Part shown: positions 37,307-46,182 of the stretch, in pieces | Position numbering within the stretch: the stretch's first letter is position 1 | How the letters are laid out: each line of letters begins with the position of its first letter | Origin: Microbacterium sp. SORGH_AS_0862 | GTDB taxonomy: Bacteria; Actinomycetota; Actinomycetes; Actinomycetales; Microbacteriaceae | DNA length: 64,000 nt | Assembly: GCF_030818795.1 (NCBI RefSeq) | Contig: NZ_JAUTAY010000001.1 | Location: 992,001-1,056,000 of the forward strand | Direction of reading: 5' to 3' | Notes under the pieces: generated by a model | The model's database searches: none | Told to the model about the DNA's origin: nothing | Seen by the model: only the letters and a program-made list of their open reading frames with translations | Position numbers and translations under genes: made by a program

Positions 37307-38329
37307 ATGACCACCCCCTCGGACGAGTCCGCCCCCCGGACGAAGACCACCACCAGAACCGTGATCGGCCGCGTGATCGGCGGTGTCGTGACCGCAGCCG
37401 CGGTCGGCATCGCCGCGTTCGGCTCGATCAGCTCGGCCGCCGCCGGACAGGAGATCAGCGCCTCGATGACCATCGTCGCCCCCGCCGCCGCCGGCGGCGG
37501 ATGGGACGGGGTCGCGCGCGAGCTGCAGCAGGCGCAGAAGGCGAACGGGCTCGTCAACAACGTGCAGGTCGTCAACATGCCGGGAGCCGGCGGCACGATC
37601 GCCCTCGGCAACGTGTCGGTGCTGAACGGCCAGGCGAACAACCTGCTCGTCGGCGGCACGGGGCTGCTGGCCGCGACGATCCAGTTCAACTCCGCCGCGA
37701 CCCTCGCCGACGTCACACCGTTGGCCGTCGTCGTCGAGGAGTACGACGTCATCGTCGTCCCCGCGGACTCCCCCTACGAGAGCCTCGACGACCTCGTCGC
37801 GGCGTGGCAGGAGAACCCCAAGGCGCTGCCCTGGACGGGCGGCGGCTCGTTCGACCAGCTCGTCGTGACCGACCTCGCCCTCGCCGCGGGGATCGACCCG
37901 GTCGAGACGACCTACATCTCGTCCGACGGCGGCGGCGAAGCGATCCAGGCGCTGCTCAACGGCACGGCGAAAGCCGCGGCGGGCGGATACCCCGACAACA
38001 TCGACCAGATCGAGGCCGGACGCCTCCGTGCCCTCGCCCTCGTCGCCAAGGAGCCGGTCGAGGGGATCGACATCCCCACCGCGGCCGAGCAGGGCTACGA
38101 CATCTCGCTCACCAACTGGCGCATGCTCGCCGCCCCCGCAGGGCTCACCGACGACGAGGTGGATCAGCTCACACAGCTCATCCTCGACTCCGTCGAGACC
38201 CCCCAATGGCAGGACGCCGTCGACCGCTACCGCTGGACCGAGCGCGTCATCACCGGGGACGAGCTCACCGGCTTCCTCGACGACGAGGAGTCCCGCATCC
38301 GCACGCTCTACGAGGAGATGGGCCTGTGA
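37307..38329 (+). CDS. tctC: Tripartite tricarboxylate transporter binding protein TctC
   Basis: A 340-residue extracytoplasmic binding protein. A Sec-type N-terminus (basic residues, hydrophobic core about 22-42, Ala-rich end) precedes the mature TTT family domain with APAAAGGGWDGVARELQQA, NMPGAGGTIALGNV and the ligand-binding Asp in GGSFDQL. It captures citrate-like anions. It overlaps the tctB start as GTGA. The divergent CitAB-type system presumably controls it. Confidence 0.9.
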   Translation: MTTPSDESAPRTKTTTRTVIGRVIGGVVTAAAVGIAAFGSISSAAAGQEISASMTIVAPAAAGGGWDGVARELQQAQKANGLVNNVQVVNMPGAGGTIALGNVSVLNGQANNLLVGGTGLLAATIQFNSAATLADVTPLAVVVEEYDVIVVPADSPYESLDDLVAAWQENPKALPWTGGGSFDQLVVTDLALAAGIDPVETTYISSDGGGEAIQALLNGTAKAAAGGYPDNIDQIEAGRLRALALVAKEPVEGIDIPTAAEQGYDISLTNWRMLAAPAGLTDDEVDQLTQLILDSVETPQWQDAVDRYRWTERVITGDELTGFLDDEESRIRTLYEEMGL

Positions 38330-38919
38330 CCTTCCCCGCCAATCCCACCGCCACCTCCGCCGTCCTCGGCGAGCGCCTGCGACTCGTCTCCGGGCCCGGC
38401 ATCGCAGCGCTGCTGAAGGGCTTGACGATGCCCGTCATCGTGGCGGCGTTCGCCACGTACCTGCTGATCGGCATCCTGACGATGCGGGTGCCCGAGGGCG
38501 CCGCCTTCCCCGGGCCGCAGTTCTTCCCCGGCATCGTCACCGCCGGTCTCTACGTGTTCGCCGTCTCGCTCGCGATCACCGCGGTGCGGGAGGTCCGGGC
38601 GATGCCCGACCCGCTCACGGCGGAGCTGCTGGCGGCCGAGGCCGCCGACGACGATGCGTCACCACCGCGGCCGGTGCGCGTGGACGTCCGCTCGCTGGCG
38701 TGGGTGCTGGTGTCGTTCTTCGCTTTCGCGCTGCTGCTCGATCTGCTCGGCTGGCTCATCGCGGCGACCCTGCTCTTCTGGTGCATCGCCCGCGGATTCG
38801 GGGCGTCCAAGCCCATCCAGATGCTCGCGGTCGGCGCGACACTGAGCTCGCTCGCCTACATCGGATTCGACATGCTGCTCGGGATGCCGCTCCCGTCCGG
38901 CATCCTCGGGGGGTTCTGA
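38326..38919 (+). CDS. tctB: Tripartite tricarboxylate transporter small membrane subunit TctB
   Basis: A 197-residue protein starting at GTG (overlap GTGA with tctC). Four hydrophobic segments are visible (about residues 33-53, 65-85, 120-150 and 155-185), with the polar loop about residues 90-118. Size, topology and position between the binding protein and the large subunit fit TctB, a poorly conserved partner of TctA. Confidence 0.85.
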   Translation: MTFPANPTATSAVLGERLRLVSGPGIAALLKGLTMPVIVAAFATYLLIGILTMRVPEGAAFPGPQFFPGIVTAGLYVFAVSLAITAVREVRAMPDPLTAELLAAEAADDDASPPRPVRVDVRSLAWVLVSFFAFALLLDLLGWLIAATLLFWCIARGFGASKPIQMLAVGATLSSLAYIGFDMLLGMPLPSGILGGF

Positions 38920-38920
38920 C

Positions 38921-40462
38921 ATGGATGCTCTGCAACTTCTGGCACAGGGATTCGCGGGTGCGTTCACCCCGGAGAACCTGCTGTGGGTTCTGGTCGGCTG
39001 CCTCCTCGGCACGGCCGTGGGCGTCCTGCCCGGCCTCGGCTCCTCGATGGCCGTCGCGCTGCTGCTGCCGATCACGTTCTCGCTCGATCCCACCGCCGCC
39101 TTCATCATGTTCGCCGGCGTCTACTTCGGCGGGTTGTTCGGCGACTCGACCATGGGCATCCTCATGAACACTCCGGGGCAGGCCTCCGCCATCGCCTCCA
39201 CGTTCGAGGGTCACAAGATGGCGCTGAACGGCCGAGCCGCCCAGGCCCTGGCCACAGCCGCCATCGGCGCCTTCATCGGCGGTTTCATCGCGTCGATCGT
39301 CGTGGTGTTCCTCGCCCCCGCTCTCGCGGACTTCTCGAGCAGGTTCGGTCCGGCGGAGTTCTTCGCCCTGGCCGTCTTCGCGTTCGCCGCGACGTCGTCC
39401 GTCGTCACGGACAACGTCATCAAGGGGCTGACGTCGCTGTTCATCGGGCTCGGCATCGCCGTGATCGGCATCGACGGGGTGTCGGGAGCACCGCGCTTCA
39501 CGATGGAGTCGCCCCAGCTGTTCGACGGCATCTCGCTGGTCACCGTGACCGTCGCCATCCTCGCGCTCGGTGAGGTCATCTTCGTCGCGTGCCTCGCGCG
39601 CCACGACACAGCGAAGAAGATCATCAAGCCCACCGGTCGGCCGTGGCTCAGCCGGAAGGAGCTGAAGGAGGCGACGCCGGCGTGGCTGCGCGGCACGGCG
39701 ATCGGCCTGCCGTTCGGCGTCGTGCCCGCGGGCGGATCCGAGATCCCGACATTCCTCGCCTACGGGTTGGAGAAGCGACTGGACGCTCGGCGCAAGAAGC
39801 CGCAGTTCGGGCACGGAGCCATCCGCGGCCTCGCCGCCCCGGAGGCGGCGGGAAACGCCACGACGGGCATGGCCATGGGCGCCCTGCTCGCCCTGGGTCT
39901 GCCGATCTCCGCGACGGCGGCGATCATGCTCGCGGCGTTCCGCCAGTACGGCCTGCAGCCCGGCCCGCTGCTCTTCGACCGCGCCCCCGAGCTCGTCTGG
40001 GCGCTTCTGGCGAGCTTCTTCATCGCGATGGTCGTGCTGCTGATCCTGAACCTGCCGTTCGCGATGCTGTGGGCGAAGCTGCTGCTGATCCCCCGCCCGT
40101 ACCTGTACGCCGGCATCACGGTGTTCTGCGCGCTGGGCATCTACGCCACCTCCGGGTCGACGTTCGATCTGCTCATGCTGCTCGGCATCGGCATCCTGGG
40201 CTTCCTGATGCGGGCGATGGACTTCCCGCTCGCCCCGCTCATCATCGGGATGGTGCTGGGCCCGCTGGCCGAGACGAGCCTGCGGGATGCGGCGATGAGC
40301 GCGAACGGCGACTTCTCGGTGCTCGTGCACAGTCCGATCACCATCACGCTCTACGTGCTGCTGGCCGCGGTCCTGGTGTTCTCGGTCCGCGGGCGCATCG
40401 TCGCCCGGCGACGTGCACGCCGCGTAACCGCCGACGCGGAGAAGGAGCCGGTCGCGCGCTGA
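38921..40462 (+). CDS. tctA: Tripartite tricarboxylate transporter large membrane subunit TctA
   Basis: A 513-residue protein with about 11 helices. The TctA signatures GVLPGLGSSMAVALLLP near the N-terminus and FGVVPAGGSEIPTFLAYGLEKR in the middle are present, with the family motif GAIRGLAAPEAAGNA. It forms the Na+- or H+-coupled pore for tricarboxylates. It starts one base after the tctB stop and is followed by a strong hairpin. Confidence 0.94.
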   Translation: MDALQLLAQGFAGAFTPENLLWVLVGCLLGTAVGVLPGLGSSMAVALLLPITFSLDPTAAFIMFAGVYFGGLFGDSTMGILMNTPGQASAIASTFEGHKMALNGRAAQALATAAIGAFIGGFIASIVVVFLAPALADFSSRFGPAEFFALAVFAFAATSSVVTDNVIKGLTSLFIGLGIAVIGIDGVSGAPRFTMESPQLFDGISLVTVTVAILALGEVIFVACLARHDTAKKIIKPTGRPWLSRKELKEATPAWLRGTAIGLPFGVVPAGGSEIPTFLAYGLEKRLDARRKKPQFGHGAIRGLAAPEAAGNATTGMAMGALLALGLPISATAAIMLAAFRQYGLQPGPLLFDRAPELVWALLASFFIAMVVLLILNLPFAMLWAKLLLIPRPYLYAGITVFCALGIYATSGSTFDLLMLLGIGILGFLMRAMDFPLAPLIIGMVLGPLAETSLRDAAMSANGDFSVLVHSPITITLYVLLAAVLVFSVRGRIVARRRARRVTADAEKEPVAR

Positions 40463-40468
40463 CTCGCG

Positions 40469-40498
40469 GGGGAATCGGTGCATCTGGGCCGATTCCCC
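40469..40498 (+). terminator. Hairpin terminator after tctCBA
   Basis: GGGGAATCGG (40469-40478) and CCGATTCCCC (40489-40498) pair perfectly over a 10-base loop, seven bases after the tctA stop. No long U-run follows, as is common for actinobacterial terminators. Confidence 0.7.
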
Positions 40499-40574
40499 TA
40501 TGGTGCGCACCTGTGGCGCTCGCGAGACTTCGGTTGCTCCCGCGGTGATGGGAGCCCCACACCGAAGGACCGCC

Positions 40575-42057
40575 ATGCGACGCCGTCTCCTCCCCCTCGC
40601 CCTGATCGCCGCGGGGGCTCTCGCTCTCGTCGGCACTCCCGCGCACGCCGCCGAACCGTTGCGCACCGTCACGGGAGTGGCCGGCACCGCCGGCGGCGTC
40701 GAGCGTCTCGCGCTCTCCCCCGACGGGTCGACCGGTTACATCGTCGACGGCTCCTCCCGCGTCGCGATCTTCGACACCGCCACCAGCGCGGTCGTCGCGC
40801 ACTCGGTCGACTTCACCGTCGAGGGCTTCGGCGTGCCCACGGATGTGGCGCTGAGCCCCGACGGCTCCGAGGTTGACGTCTCCACCACGACCGGTTGGAT
40901 CGTGCGCCTGGACGCATCGGGCGCACTCGTCTCGCAGATCGCCCTGCCCGGAACCGCCCTGGGCGGGTTGTCGATCGCAGCGGCCGGTCAGACCGTCGTC
41001 GCAGCCCCCTCGGGGGCGGATCCCACCCGGATCCTCCGCTTCAACCTCGGCGTGAGCAGCGTGAGCGGCATCGACTTCGCTCCGGACACCCCCAGCACGC
41101 CGCGCCCGTCCGCCATCTCTGACATCGCCGTCGGCGTCGGCAACGGTTCGGACAACGACGTCCTCGTCGCGGGAGCCGCCGCGGGCACGGGCGTGCTGTA
41201 CCTCTTCAACGATCCGTTCGCGCTCGGCGGGCAGGCTGCCTCGGTCATCCTCCCCGGCACGAGCGCCGCGGGGCGGATCGCGATGAACCCCGCGGGCACT
41301 CTCGCGGCGGTGACCGCGGGCAGTGCCGACCGTGTGTTCTTCGTCGACATCGACGCCGCATCCCCGACCTACGCGACCATCGTCGGCTCGGCCGGCGTGC
41401 CGCACGCCGCGACGGCGGCGAACTTCTCGCCCGACGGTGCGAACCTTTTCGTGGTGGGCGGGAACAGCGTGTCGACGCTCGACGTGGCGACCGGCGCCGT
41501 CAGCGAGACGACGGCGATCGATCTGACCGACGCGACCGACGTTCGTCCTCTCACCGAGCGGCGATCGCGCGTGGGTCGGCGACGGCGCCTCGGGCTCCGT
41601 GGGCCTGCTGTCTCGCGCCGCCGTCACGGCGGCCTCCGGCGCGACGGCGACCGTGGGTGCGGCGTTCGAGATCCTCGCGACCGCCGCCGCCTTCGACCTC
41701 GCACCCGCGTTCCAGGTCGCGCCGTCTCTGCCAGCGGGCCTTTCGCTCGATGCCGCCACCGGCAGGATCGCGGGGACCCCGATCGTCGCACAGCAGGCGC
41801 AGACGTATACGATCACCGCGTCCGCCTCAGATGGAACGGCCGTCACGACGACGATCACCCTGGCGGTCGCCGCGGCGCCCCAGCCGACTCCGTCGACGAC
41901 GACCCCGCCGAGCGCTGCCCCCGGTTCCCCCGCACGACTGGCCGCGAGCGGCGCGGAGGATGCGTCAGGCGCGGCGTTCGCCGCTCTCACTGCCCTGCTG
42001 TGCGGAGCGGCTTTGCTCGTCGGACACGGCGTGCGGCGCCACCGCGCCCGCGGCTGA
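40575..42057 (+). pseudogene. Secreted beta-propeller/Ig surface protein, frameshifted
   Basis: The N-terminal frame gives a Sec signal peptide (MRRRLLPLALIAAGALALVGTPAHA) and several YVTN/SMP-30-like propeller repeats (RLALSPDGSTGYIVD, DVALSPDGSEVDVS, ANFSPDGANLFVVGG) up to about 41540. There the next repeat (VLSPSGDRAWVGDG) continues in another frame and leads into a putative Ig domain (LPAGLSLDAATGRIAGTP), a Pro/Thr/Ser linker and a C-terminal LAASG-helix-Arg tail resembling a class E sortase signal. One extra base in GACGTTCGTCC (41538-41548) explains the break. It is either a pseudogene or a sequence error. Confidence 0.75.
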
Positions 42058-43719
42058 GCCCTCCGGCGCGAACGCGACCGTCGCGAGCGCCGCGCGCGAC
42101 GGCAGCCCGAGCCGGCGCAGCGCCTCGCCCAGATGGTGCTCCACGGTCTTGACGCTGAGCCCGACGGATGCGGCGATCTCGGCGTTTCGGCCGCCCGCGG
42201 CGGCCAGTGCGGCGACCTGCCGCTGGCGGGGAGTCAGCAGTCCCAGGTCCAGTCCGCGCCGCGGCCCCAGCAGCGCAGCGGCCCGGCCGCGGGTCGGCGC
42301 TCCGGTGATGCGCAGGATGTCCTCGACGTGGCTCTGCACCGTGCGAGGGGAGAGATAGAGCACCTGCGCGATGGCCGCGTTCGTGTTCCCCTCGGCGAGG
42401 AGCACGGCGACCTCGCGCTGCTTCTCGGTCATGACCGACAGATCGCCGCGCGCACCCTCGACGTGCGGAGCGAGGTCGCGCCAGCGACGGGCGGCGAGCA
42501 GCCGGTGCCGTTCGTACCCGACGGCGTCCGCCTGGCGCGCGAGCCGCAGCAGCAGCTCCAGTGCCGCCGCCGGCTCCGCCTGCGCGAGAGCGACCGCCCG
42601 CACGAGCTCGCCGCGCAGCACCTCGGTCGCCGCGCCCGCCGCCTCGTCGATCCGCACGGACGCGGCAGCAAGCGCCTCCGCATCCGCCGCCTGCCCCTGC
42701 GACAGGGCCAGCGCTCCCCGCGCCCGCGTCAGCGAGGAGGCCGCGACGCGGTGGCGTGCCAACGCGCCGCTGCGGCGCAGGAGCACCCCGGCACGGTAGG
42801 TGTCACCGCGGGACAACGCCGCTTCGACGAGCACCTCCGTGGCGAACGCGCGGTCCCACACCTTGCAGCGGGACAGGTCGGCACCCGCTGCCGAGACGAG
42901 CAGCGCGGCCGCACGCTGCAACTGCCCGACGGCGCGGAAGCCCCAGGCGACGTAGAGCGAGGAGCCCACCGACAGGTAGTTCTCGTCGCGGCGGGTGCGA
43001 GCGATCACGGCGTCCGCGAGCGTGAAGAACCGCTCCCGATCGCCGGCGACGGCGGCGCCATAGCCCCCGATGGCCTGCAGGACGACGAGCGCGCGCTGCG
43101 GCACGATCGTCGCGCTGCGGAACAGGCCGGCAGCGATCGTGCGCACTTCGTCGCGTCGTCCGTGGAAGGCGGCGCTGCGTGCGGCGATCAGTTGCAGTGC
43201 CACGGCGGCGGGGTCGGCGCTCTCGGTGTCGCCCGTCACCACCTGCCCCGGGGCGAGCGGCGCGCCGCGGATCAGCGTGTCGGCGGCTTCGAAGCCACCC
43301 GAGCTCAGCGCAGCCTCCGCCAGGAGATACCGCGTCAGCAGGGCGCCCTCCCCCGGCTGCGACACCGCTCGGGCGACGGAGCCGGCCTCCACGCCGTGGT
43401 GTCGGCCGTGCTCTGTTCCCGCCATCGCGTCGGCGGTCAGCATCGCCGCGGATGCGAGGCGCGCGACGGGCACGGCGCACCCGGCGACGTCGTCCAGGGC
43501 GCGGCGGGCGTGCGCGGCGGCGTCGGGGAAGCGGCAGGCGATAACCGCCGCGATCGTGGCGGCGACCCGGTACAGGCCGCGATCCGCGCGGGCGGTCGCC
43601 GCATCCGAACGCGCCGACGCGTCAGCGAGCTCGGCGGCCGCGTCCCCGCCGAAGACGCGCAGCAGGACGCCCGTGACGAACCGCCATGCCTCGGCACTGC
43701 CGTCGACGTCGTCGTCCAC
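41965..43719 (-). CDS. LuxR-family regulator with two tandem C-terminal HTH domains
   Basis: About 584 residues from a GTG at 43719 (GAGGGG nine bases upstream; the start is uncertain). The long N-terminal part is Ala-rich and helical, resembling TPR-like sensor regions of large LuxR regulators, but shows no NTPase P-loop. At the end there are two LuxR HTHs: MTEKQREVAVLLAEGNTNAA to about RGRAAALL, and LLTPRQRQVAALAAAGGRNA to about SRAALATV (roughly residues 430-485 and 494-550). It overlaps the convergent surface-protein gene by 93 bases at the 3' ends. Confidence 0.8.
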   Translation of the reverse strand: MDDDVDGSAEAWRFVTGVLLRVFGGDAAAELADASARSDAATARADRGLYRVAATIAAVIACRFPDAAAHARRALDDVAGCAVPVARLASAAMLTADAMAGTEHGRHHGVEAGSVARAVSQPGEGALLTRYLLAEAALSSGGFEAADTLIRGAPLAPGQVVTGDTESADPAAVALQLIAARSAAFHGRRDEVRTIAAGLFRSATIVPQRALVVLQAIGGYGAAVAGDRERFFTLADAVIARTRRDENYLSVGSSLYVAWGFRAVGQLQRAAALLVSAAGADLSRCKVWDRAFATEVLVEAALSRGDTYRAGVLLRRSGALARHRVAASSLTRARGALALSQGQAADAEALAAASVRIDEAAGAATEVLRGELVRAVALAQAEPAAALELLLRLARQADAVGYERHRLLAARRWRDLAPHVEGARGDLSVMTEKQREVAVLLAEGNTNAAIAQVLYLSPRTVQSHVEDILRITGAPTRGRAAALLGPRRGLDLGLLTPRQRQVAALAAAGGRNAEIAASVGLSVKTVEHHLGEALRRLGLPSRAALATVAFAPEGSAAGAVAPHAVSDEQSRSAQQGSESGERRA

Positions 43720-43832
43720 GCCGCCCGCCCCTCTGCCGGCCGTTGCGCCGGTTCCGGGGGAATCGTGCCACGCAGCGAGCCCGACGCGATACGGCCAGGA
43801 TGCGGAATCCGCCGAAACCCGTAGCCGCGGGG

Positions 43833-44360
43833 CTAGAAGCGGCTTGCGATCGTCTCGCCGAGAGCCGTCCAGAGGACCGGATCGGCGCCCGAGCCCCCGG
43901 GATCGATGTCGACGAGCAGGATCCCCGCATCTCCCTTCACGACGAGGATCGTGCCGATCGATGCGTCCGCCCACCCGCGGGTGATGCCGGGGACGGGCTG
44001 GGCATCCGCCCCCTGCGGATACAGCTCAGCGGGCAGGAACGCATCGGCGTCCGTCGTGTACTGGGCGATGGCGGTGTGCGTGTCGGCGTACGTCCAGGTG
44101 CACTGCTGCAGCCCCTGCTGTCCTTCCGAGGCGACGCCGTCGACCGCGTCGACGCCGAGCGCCGCGGCGATGTCGGGGGAGGGCACGAGCGTGCATGCAT
44201 CGCCCGTGCCCGACCCCGCCTGCGGCGCCGGCGCCGAACCCGAATCAGCGTCCGCCGCGGCCGAGCTCCCCGCGGGCTCGGCGGTGTCCGTCGCGGCCTG
44301 CGAGCAGCCCGTGAGCGCGAGGGCTGCCGCGACCAGGACGAGCGGCTTGAGAGCTTTCAC
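43833..44360 (-). CDS. Small secreted lipoprotein
   Basis: A 175-residue protein starting at GTG. The lipobox is LTGC at residues 16-19, followed by a Ser/Ala/Gly-rich linker and a domain with two cysteines (DACTLVPSPDIAAALGV and QQCTWTYAD), similar in outline to DUF3558-type lipoproteins. The CATGAT hexamer lies six bases before the GTG, indicating a leaderless mRNA. The function is unknown. Confidence 0.75.
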   Translation of the reverse strand: MKALKPLVLVAAALALTGCSQAATDTAEPAGSSAAADADSGSAPAPQAGSGTGDACTLVPSPDIAAALGVDAVDGVASEGQQGLQQCTWTYADTHTAIAQYTTDADAFLPAELYPQGADAQPVPGITRGWADASIGTILVVKGDAGILLVDIDPGGSGADPVLWTALGETIASRF

Positions 44361-44436
44361 GCGGCGATCATGACAGTCGGCGGCGCACGGCGATACGCCC
44401 CGATGCGTGAACCCGCCGGATCCCGCAGTGCGCGGA

Positions 44437-45477
44437 TCAGGTCACGGACGAGATCGCTGGGTACTCGCGGACGAAGCGATCGACGTCGGCGAGGTACGCC
44501 TCGCGCCGATCCGGCGGCAACCACGCCGCCCGGAACGAGGAGCGGGCCCAGGCCGCGACGTCCGCCGCCTGCGCCCCCACTCGATCCGCGAGCACGGCGT
44601 AGTTGTCGCCGGCATACCCTCCGAAGTAGGGCGGGTCGTCGGAGCTGATGGACACCGGGATGCCCTCACGCACCAACGCGACGATCTCGTCGGCCTTCAT
44701 CGTCGCCGTCACGAACGAGTTCGAGAGCGGGCAGACGGTGAATCCGATGCCGCGCTCGCGGGCGAGTGCCAGCAGCGCGGCGTCCTCCACGACGTTCGTG
44801 CCGTGATCGATGCGATCCACCTGCAGCTCGACCAGCGCCTGCCGGATGTGCTCGTGCGTGTTCTCCTGGTCGATGTCGCAGTGCACCGTGACCCGCAGCC
44901 CGGCCTGCCGTGCGCGGGAGAAGACCTCGACGAACTCGACAGGCGGGTGGTCCTTCTCGTCTGAGTCGAGACCGACGCCGATCATCCAGTCGCGGTACGG
45001 CTCCGACTGCTCCCACGTGGCCAGCGCATCGTCGATGCCGCGGTCGCGGAGGAAGCACATGATCAGCTCCGCGCTGATACCGGTGCGCTCCCGTTCCGAG
45101 AGGATCGCCCGCCGATAGCCGCCGATCATCGTGCCGAAAGCGACGCCCCGGCTCGTGTGCAGCTGCGGGTCGAAGAAGATCTCGACGTGCCGCACCCCCT
45201 GGGCGTGCGCGCGGGCGAGGTACCCCTGGCAGAGATCGAAGTAGTCCTGCTCGGTCCGCAGCACCGCCATGTTCGGATAGTGCACGGCCAAGAAGGTCGG
45301 CAGGTCGTGGAACACGTAGCTCGCGCGGATCTCCTCCGTCGTCGACTCGGCGAGAGGAACACCGTTGCGCCGAGCGATCTCGAGCTTCATCTCCGGCTCC
45401 AATGTGCCGTCGATGTGGACGTGCAGCTCGGCCTTGGGGATGCGGCGGGCGAACTCCGCCAACGTCGGATCGATCAT
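44437..45477 (-). CDS. Adenine deaminase of the adenosine deaminase superfamily
   Basis: A 346-residue amidohydrolase. The metal ligands are in AELHVHIDGTLEPE, VHCDIDQ and SSDDPPYF, with a catalytic His in RIDHGTNV. The motifs FFDPQLHTSRGV and SISSDDPPYFGGYAGDN favour the fungal/bacterial adenine deaminase branch over true adenosine deaminases, so the likely reaction is adenine to hypoxanthine. Adenosine deamination remains possible. AAGGAG precedes the ATG at 45477, which overlaps the stop of the upstream tetR gene. Confidence 0.85.
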   Translation of the reverse strand: MIDPTLAEFARRIPKAELHVHIDGTLEPEMKLEIARRNGVPLAESTTEEIRASYVFHDLPTFLAVHYPNMAVLRTEQDYFDLCQGYLARAHAQGVRHVEIFFDPQLHTSRGVAFGTMIGGYRRAILSERERTGISAELIMCFLRDRGIDDALATWEQSEPYRDWMIGVGLDSDEKDHPPVEFVEVFSRARQAGLRVTVHCDIDQENTHEHIRQALVELQVDRIDHGTNVVEDAALLALARERGIGFTVCPLSNSFVTATMKADEIVALVREGIPVSISSDDPPYFGGYAGDNYAVLADRVGAQAADVAAWARSSFRAAWLPPDRREAYLADVDRFVREYPAISSVT

Positions 45478-46118
45478 GCCGGCCACTCCTTCTGGTCCTC
45501 GTTTCTCGTCGCGGCGCCCCCCGCAGCCGTCGCGACCGGCGTCGCGACCGCGGAGGTGGCCCCGATCGCCAGGCGCATCATCCAGCCCACGACCTCTCCC
45601 ACCTCGTCGCCCGAGAGGCCGAGGTCATCGTGAAGAACGACGTAGGAGGTGATGCTGTCGAGATAGTGGAGACCCGCCACCAACCGGCGCCGCTCAGCCT
45701 CCGTCGCGGCGGCGAACTCGGTCTCGACGGCATCCTGCAGCTGATGCAGCACCAGAGCGTTGAATCCTGTCATCGCGTCCCGACCGACAGACGACATGGC
45801 GATGGCGCGCGACAGGGCAGGTCGCCGATGCATCTCCCGGGCGGACCGGGCGAAGACGTCGGGCAGCTGGTGCACGCTCGCGAGCGGCTGGAACGGCAGC
45901 ATCTCCTGCTCGTACCAGGCACCGAACGCCGACACGAGCTCGTCGCGCGATGCGAAGTGGCGGAACACGGTGCGCACGGAGACACCCGCCCTCGCGGCGA
46001 CCTGTGACATCGAGAAGTCGCGGTCGGGATCGCTTTCCATGCACTCGGCCACGGCCAGAAGGATCGTCCGCCGCGTCTGCTCCGTGTACCGCTCCCGGAT
46101 GGACGGCTGCTCACTCAT
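45474..46118 (-). CDS. TetR-family regulator heading the deaminase operon
   Basis: A 214-residue regulator. The HTH is FSMSQVAARAGVSVRTVFRHFASRDELV. The N-terminal start is taken as the ATG at 46118 (MSEQPSIRERYTEQTRRTIL), because CATGAT lies exactly six bases before it, consistent with a leaderless mRNA. This promoter and start codon are inside a 28-bp palindrome that should be its own operator. The end overlaps the deaminase gene (ATGA), so it likely controls purine salvage in response to an unknown ligand. Confidence 0.85.
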   Translation of the reverse strand: MSEQPSIRERYTEQTRRTILLAVAECMESDPDRDFSMSQVAARAGVSVRTVFRHFASRDELVSAFGAWYEQEMLPFQPLASVHQLPDVFARSAREMHRRPALSRAIAMSSVGRDAMTGFNALVLHQLQDAVETEFAAATEAERRRLVAGLHYLDSITSYVVLHDDLGLSGDEVGEVVGWMMRLAIGATSAVATPVATAAGGAATRNEDQKEWPA

Positions 46119-46139
46119 GTCATGATCATGACATGAGTG
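46112..46139. promoter_or_regulatory. 28-bp perfect palindrome covering the tetR -10 and start codon
   Basis: Every base from 46112 to 46125 pairs with 46126-46139 (core TCATGATCATGA, outer CACTCATG/CATGAGTG). On the minus strand it contains CATGAT as -10 (46130-46125) and the ATG start (46118-46116). Binding of the TetR dimer here would block both promoter and start of its own gene. Confidence 0.85.
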
Positions 46140-46182
46140 CATTTCCGTGACGTTTCGGATCCCGCAGTGGCGTCCTCAGACC

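Noticed and set aside
44437..45477. Classical adenosine deaminase
   Set aside because: The motifs FFDPQLHTSRGV and SSDDPPYFGGY fit the adenine deaminase branch better; the adenosine activity is left as an alternative.
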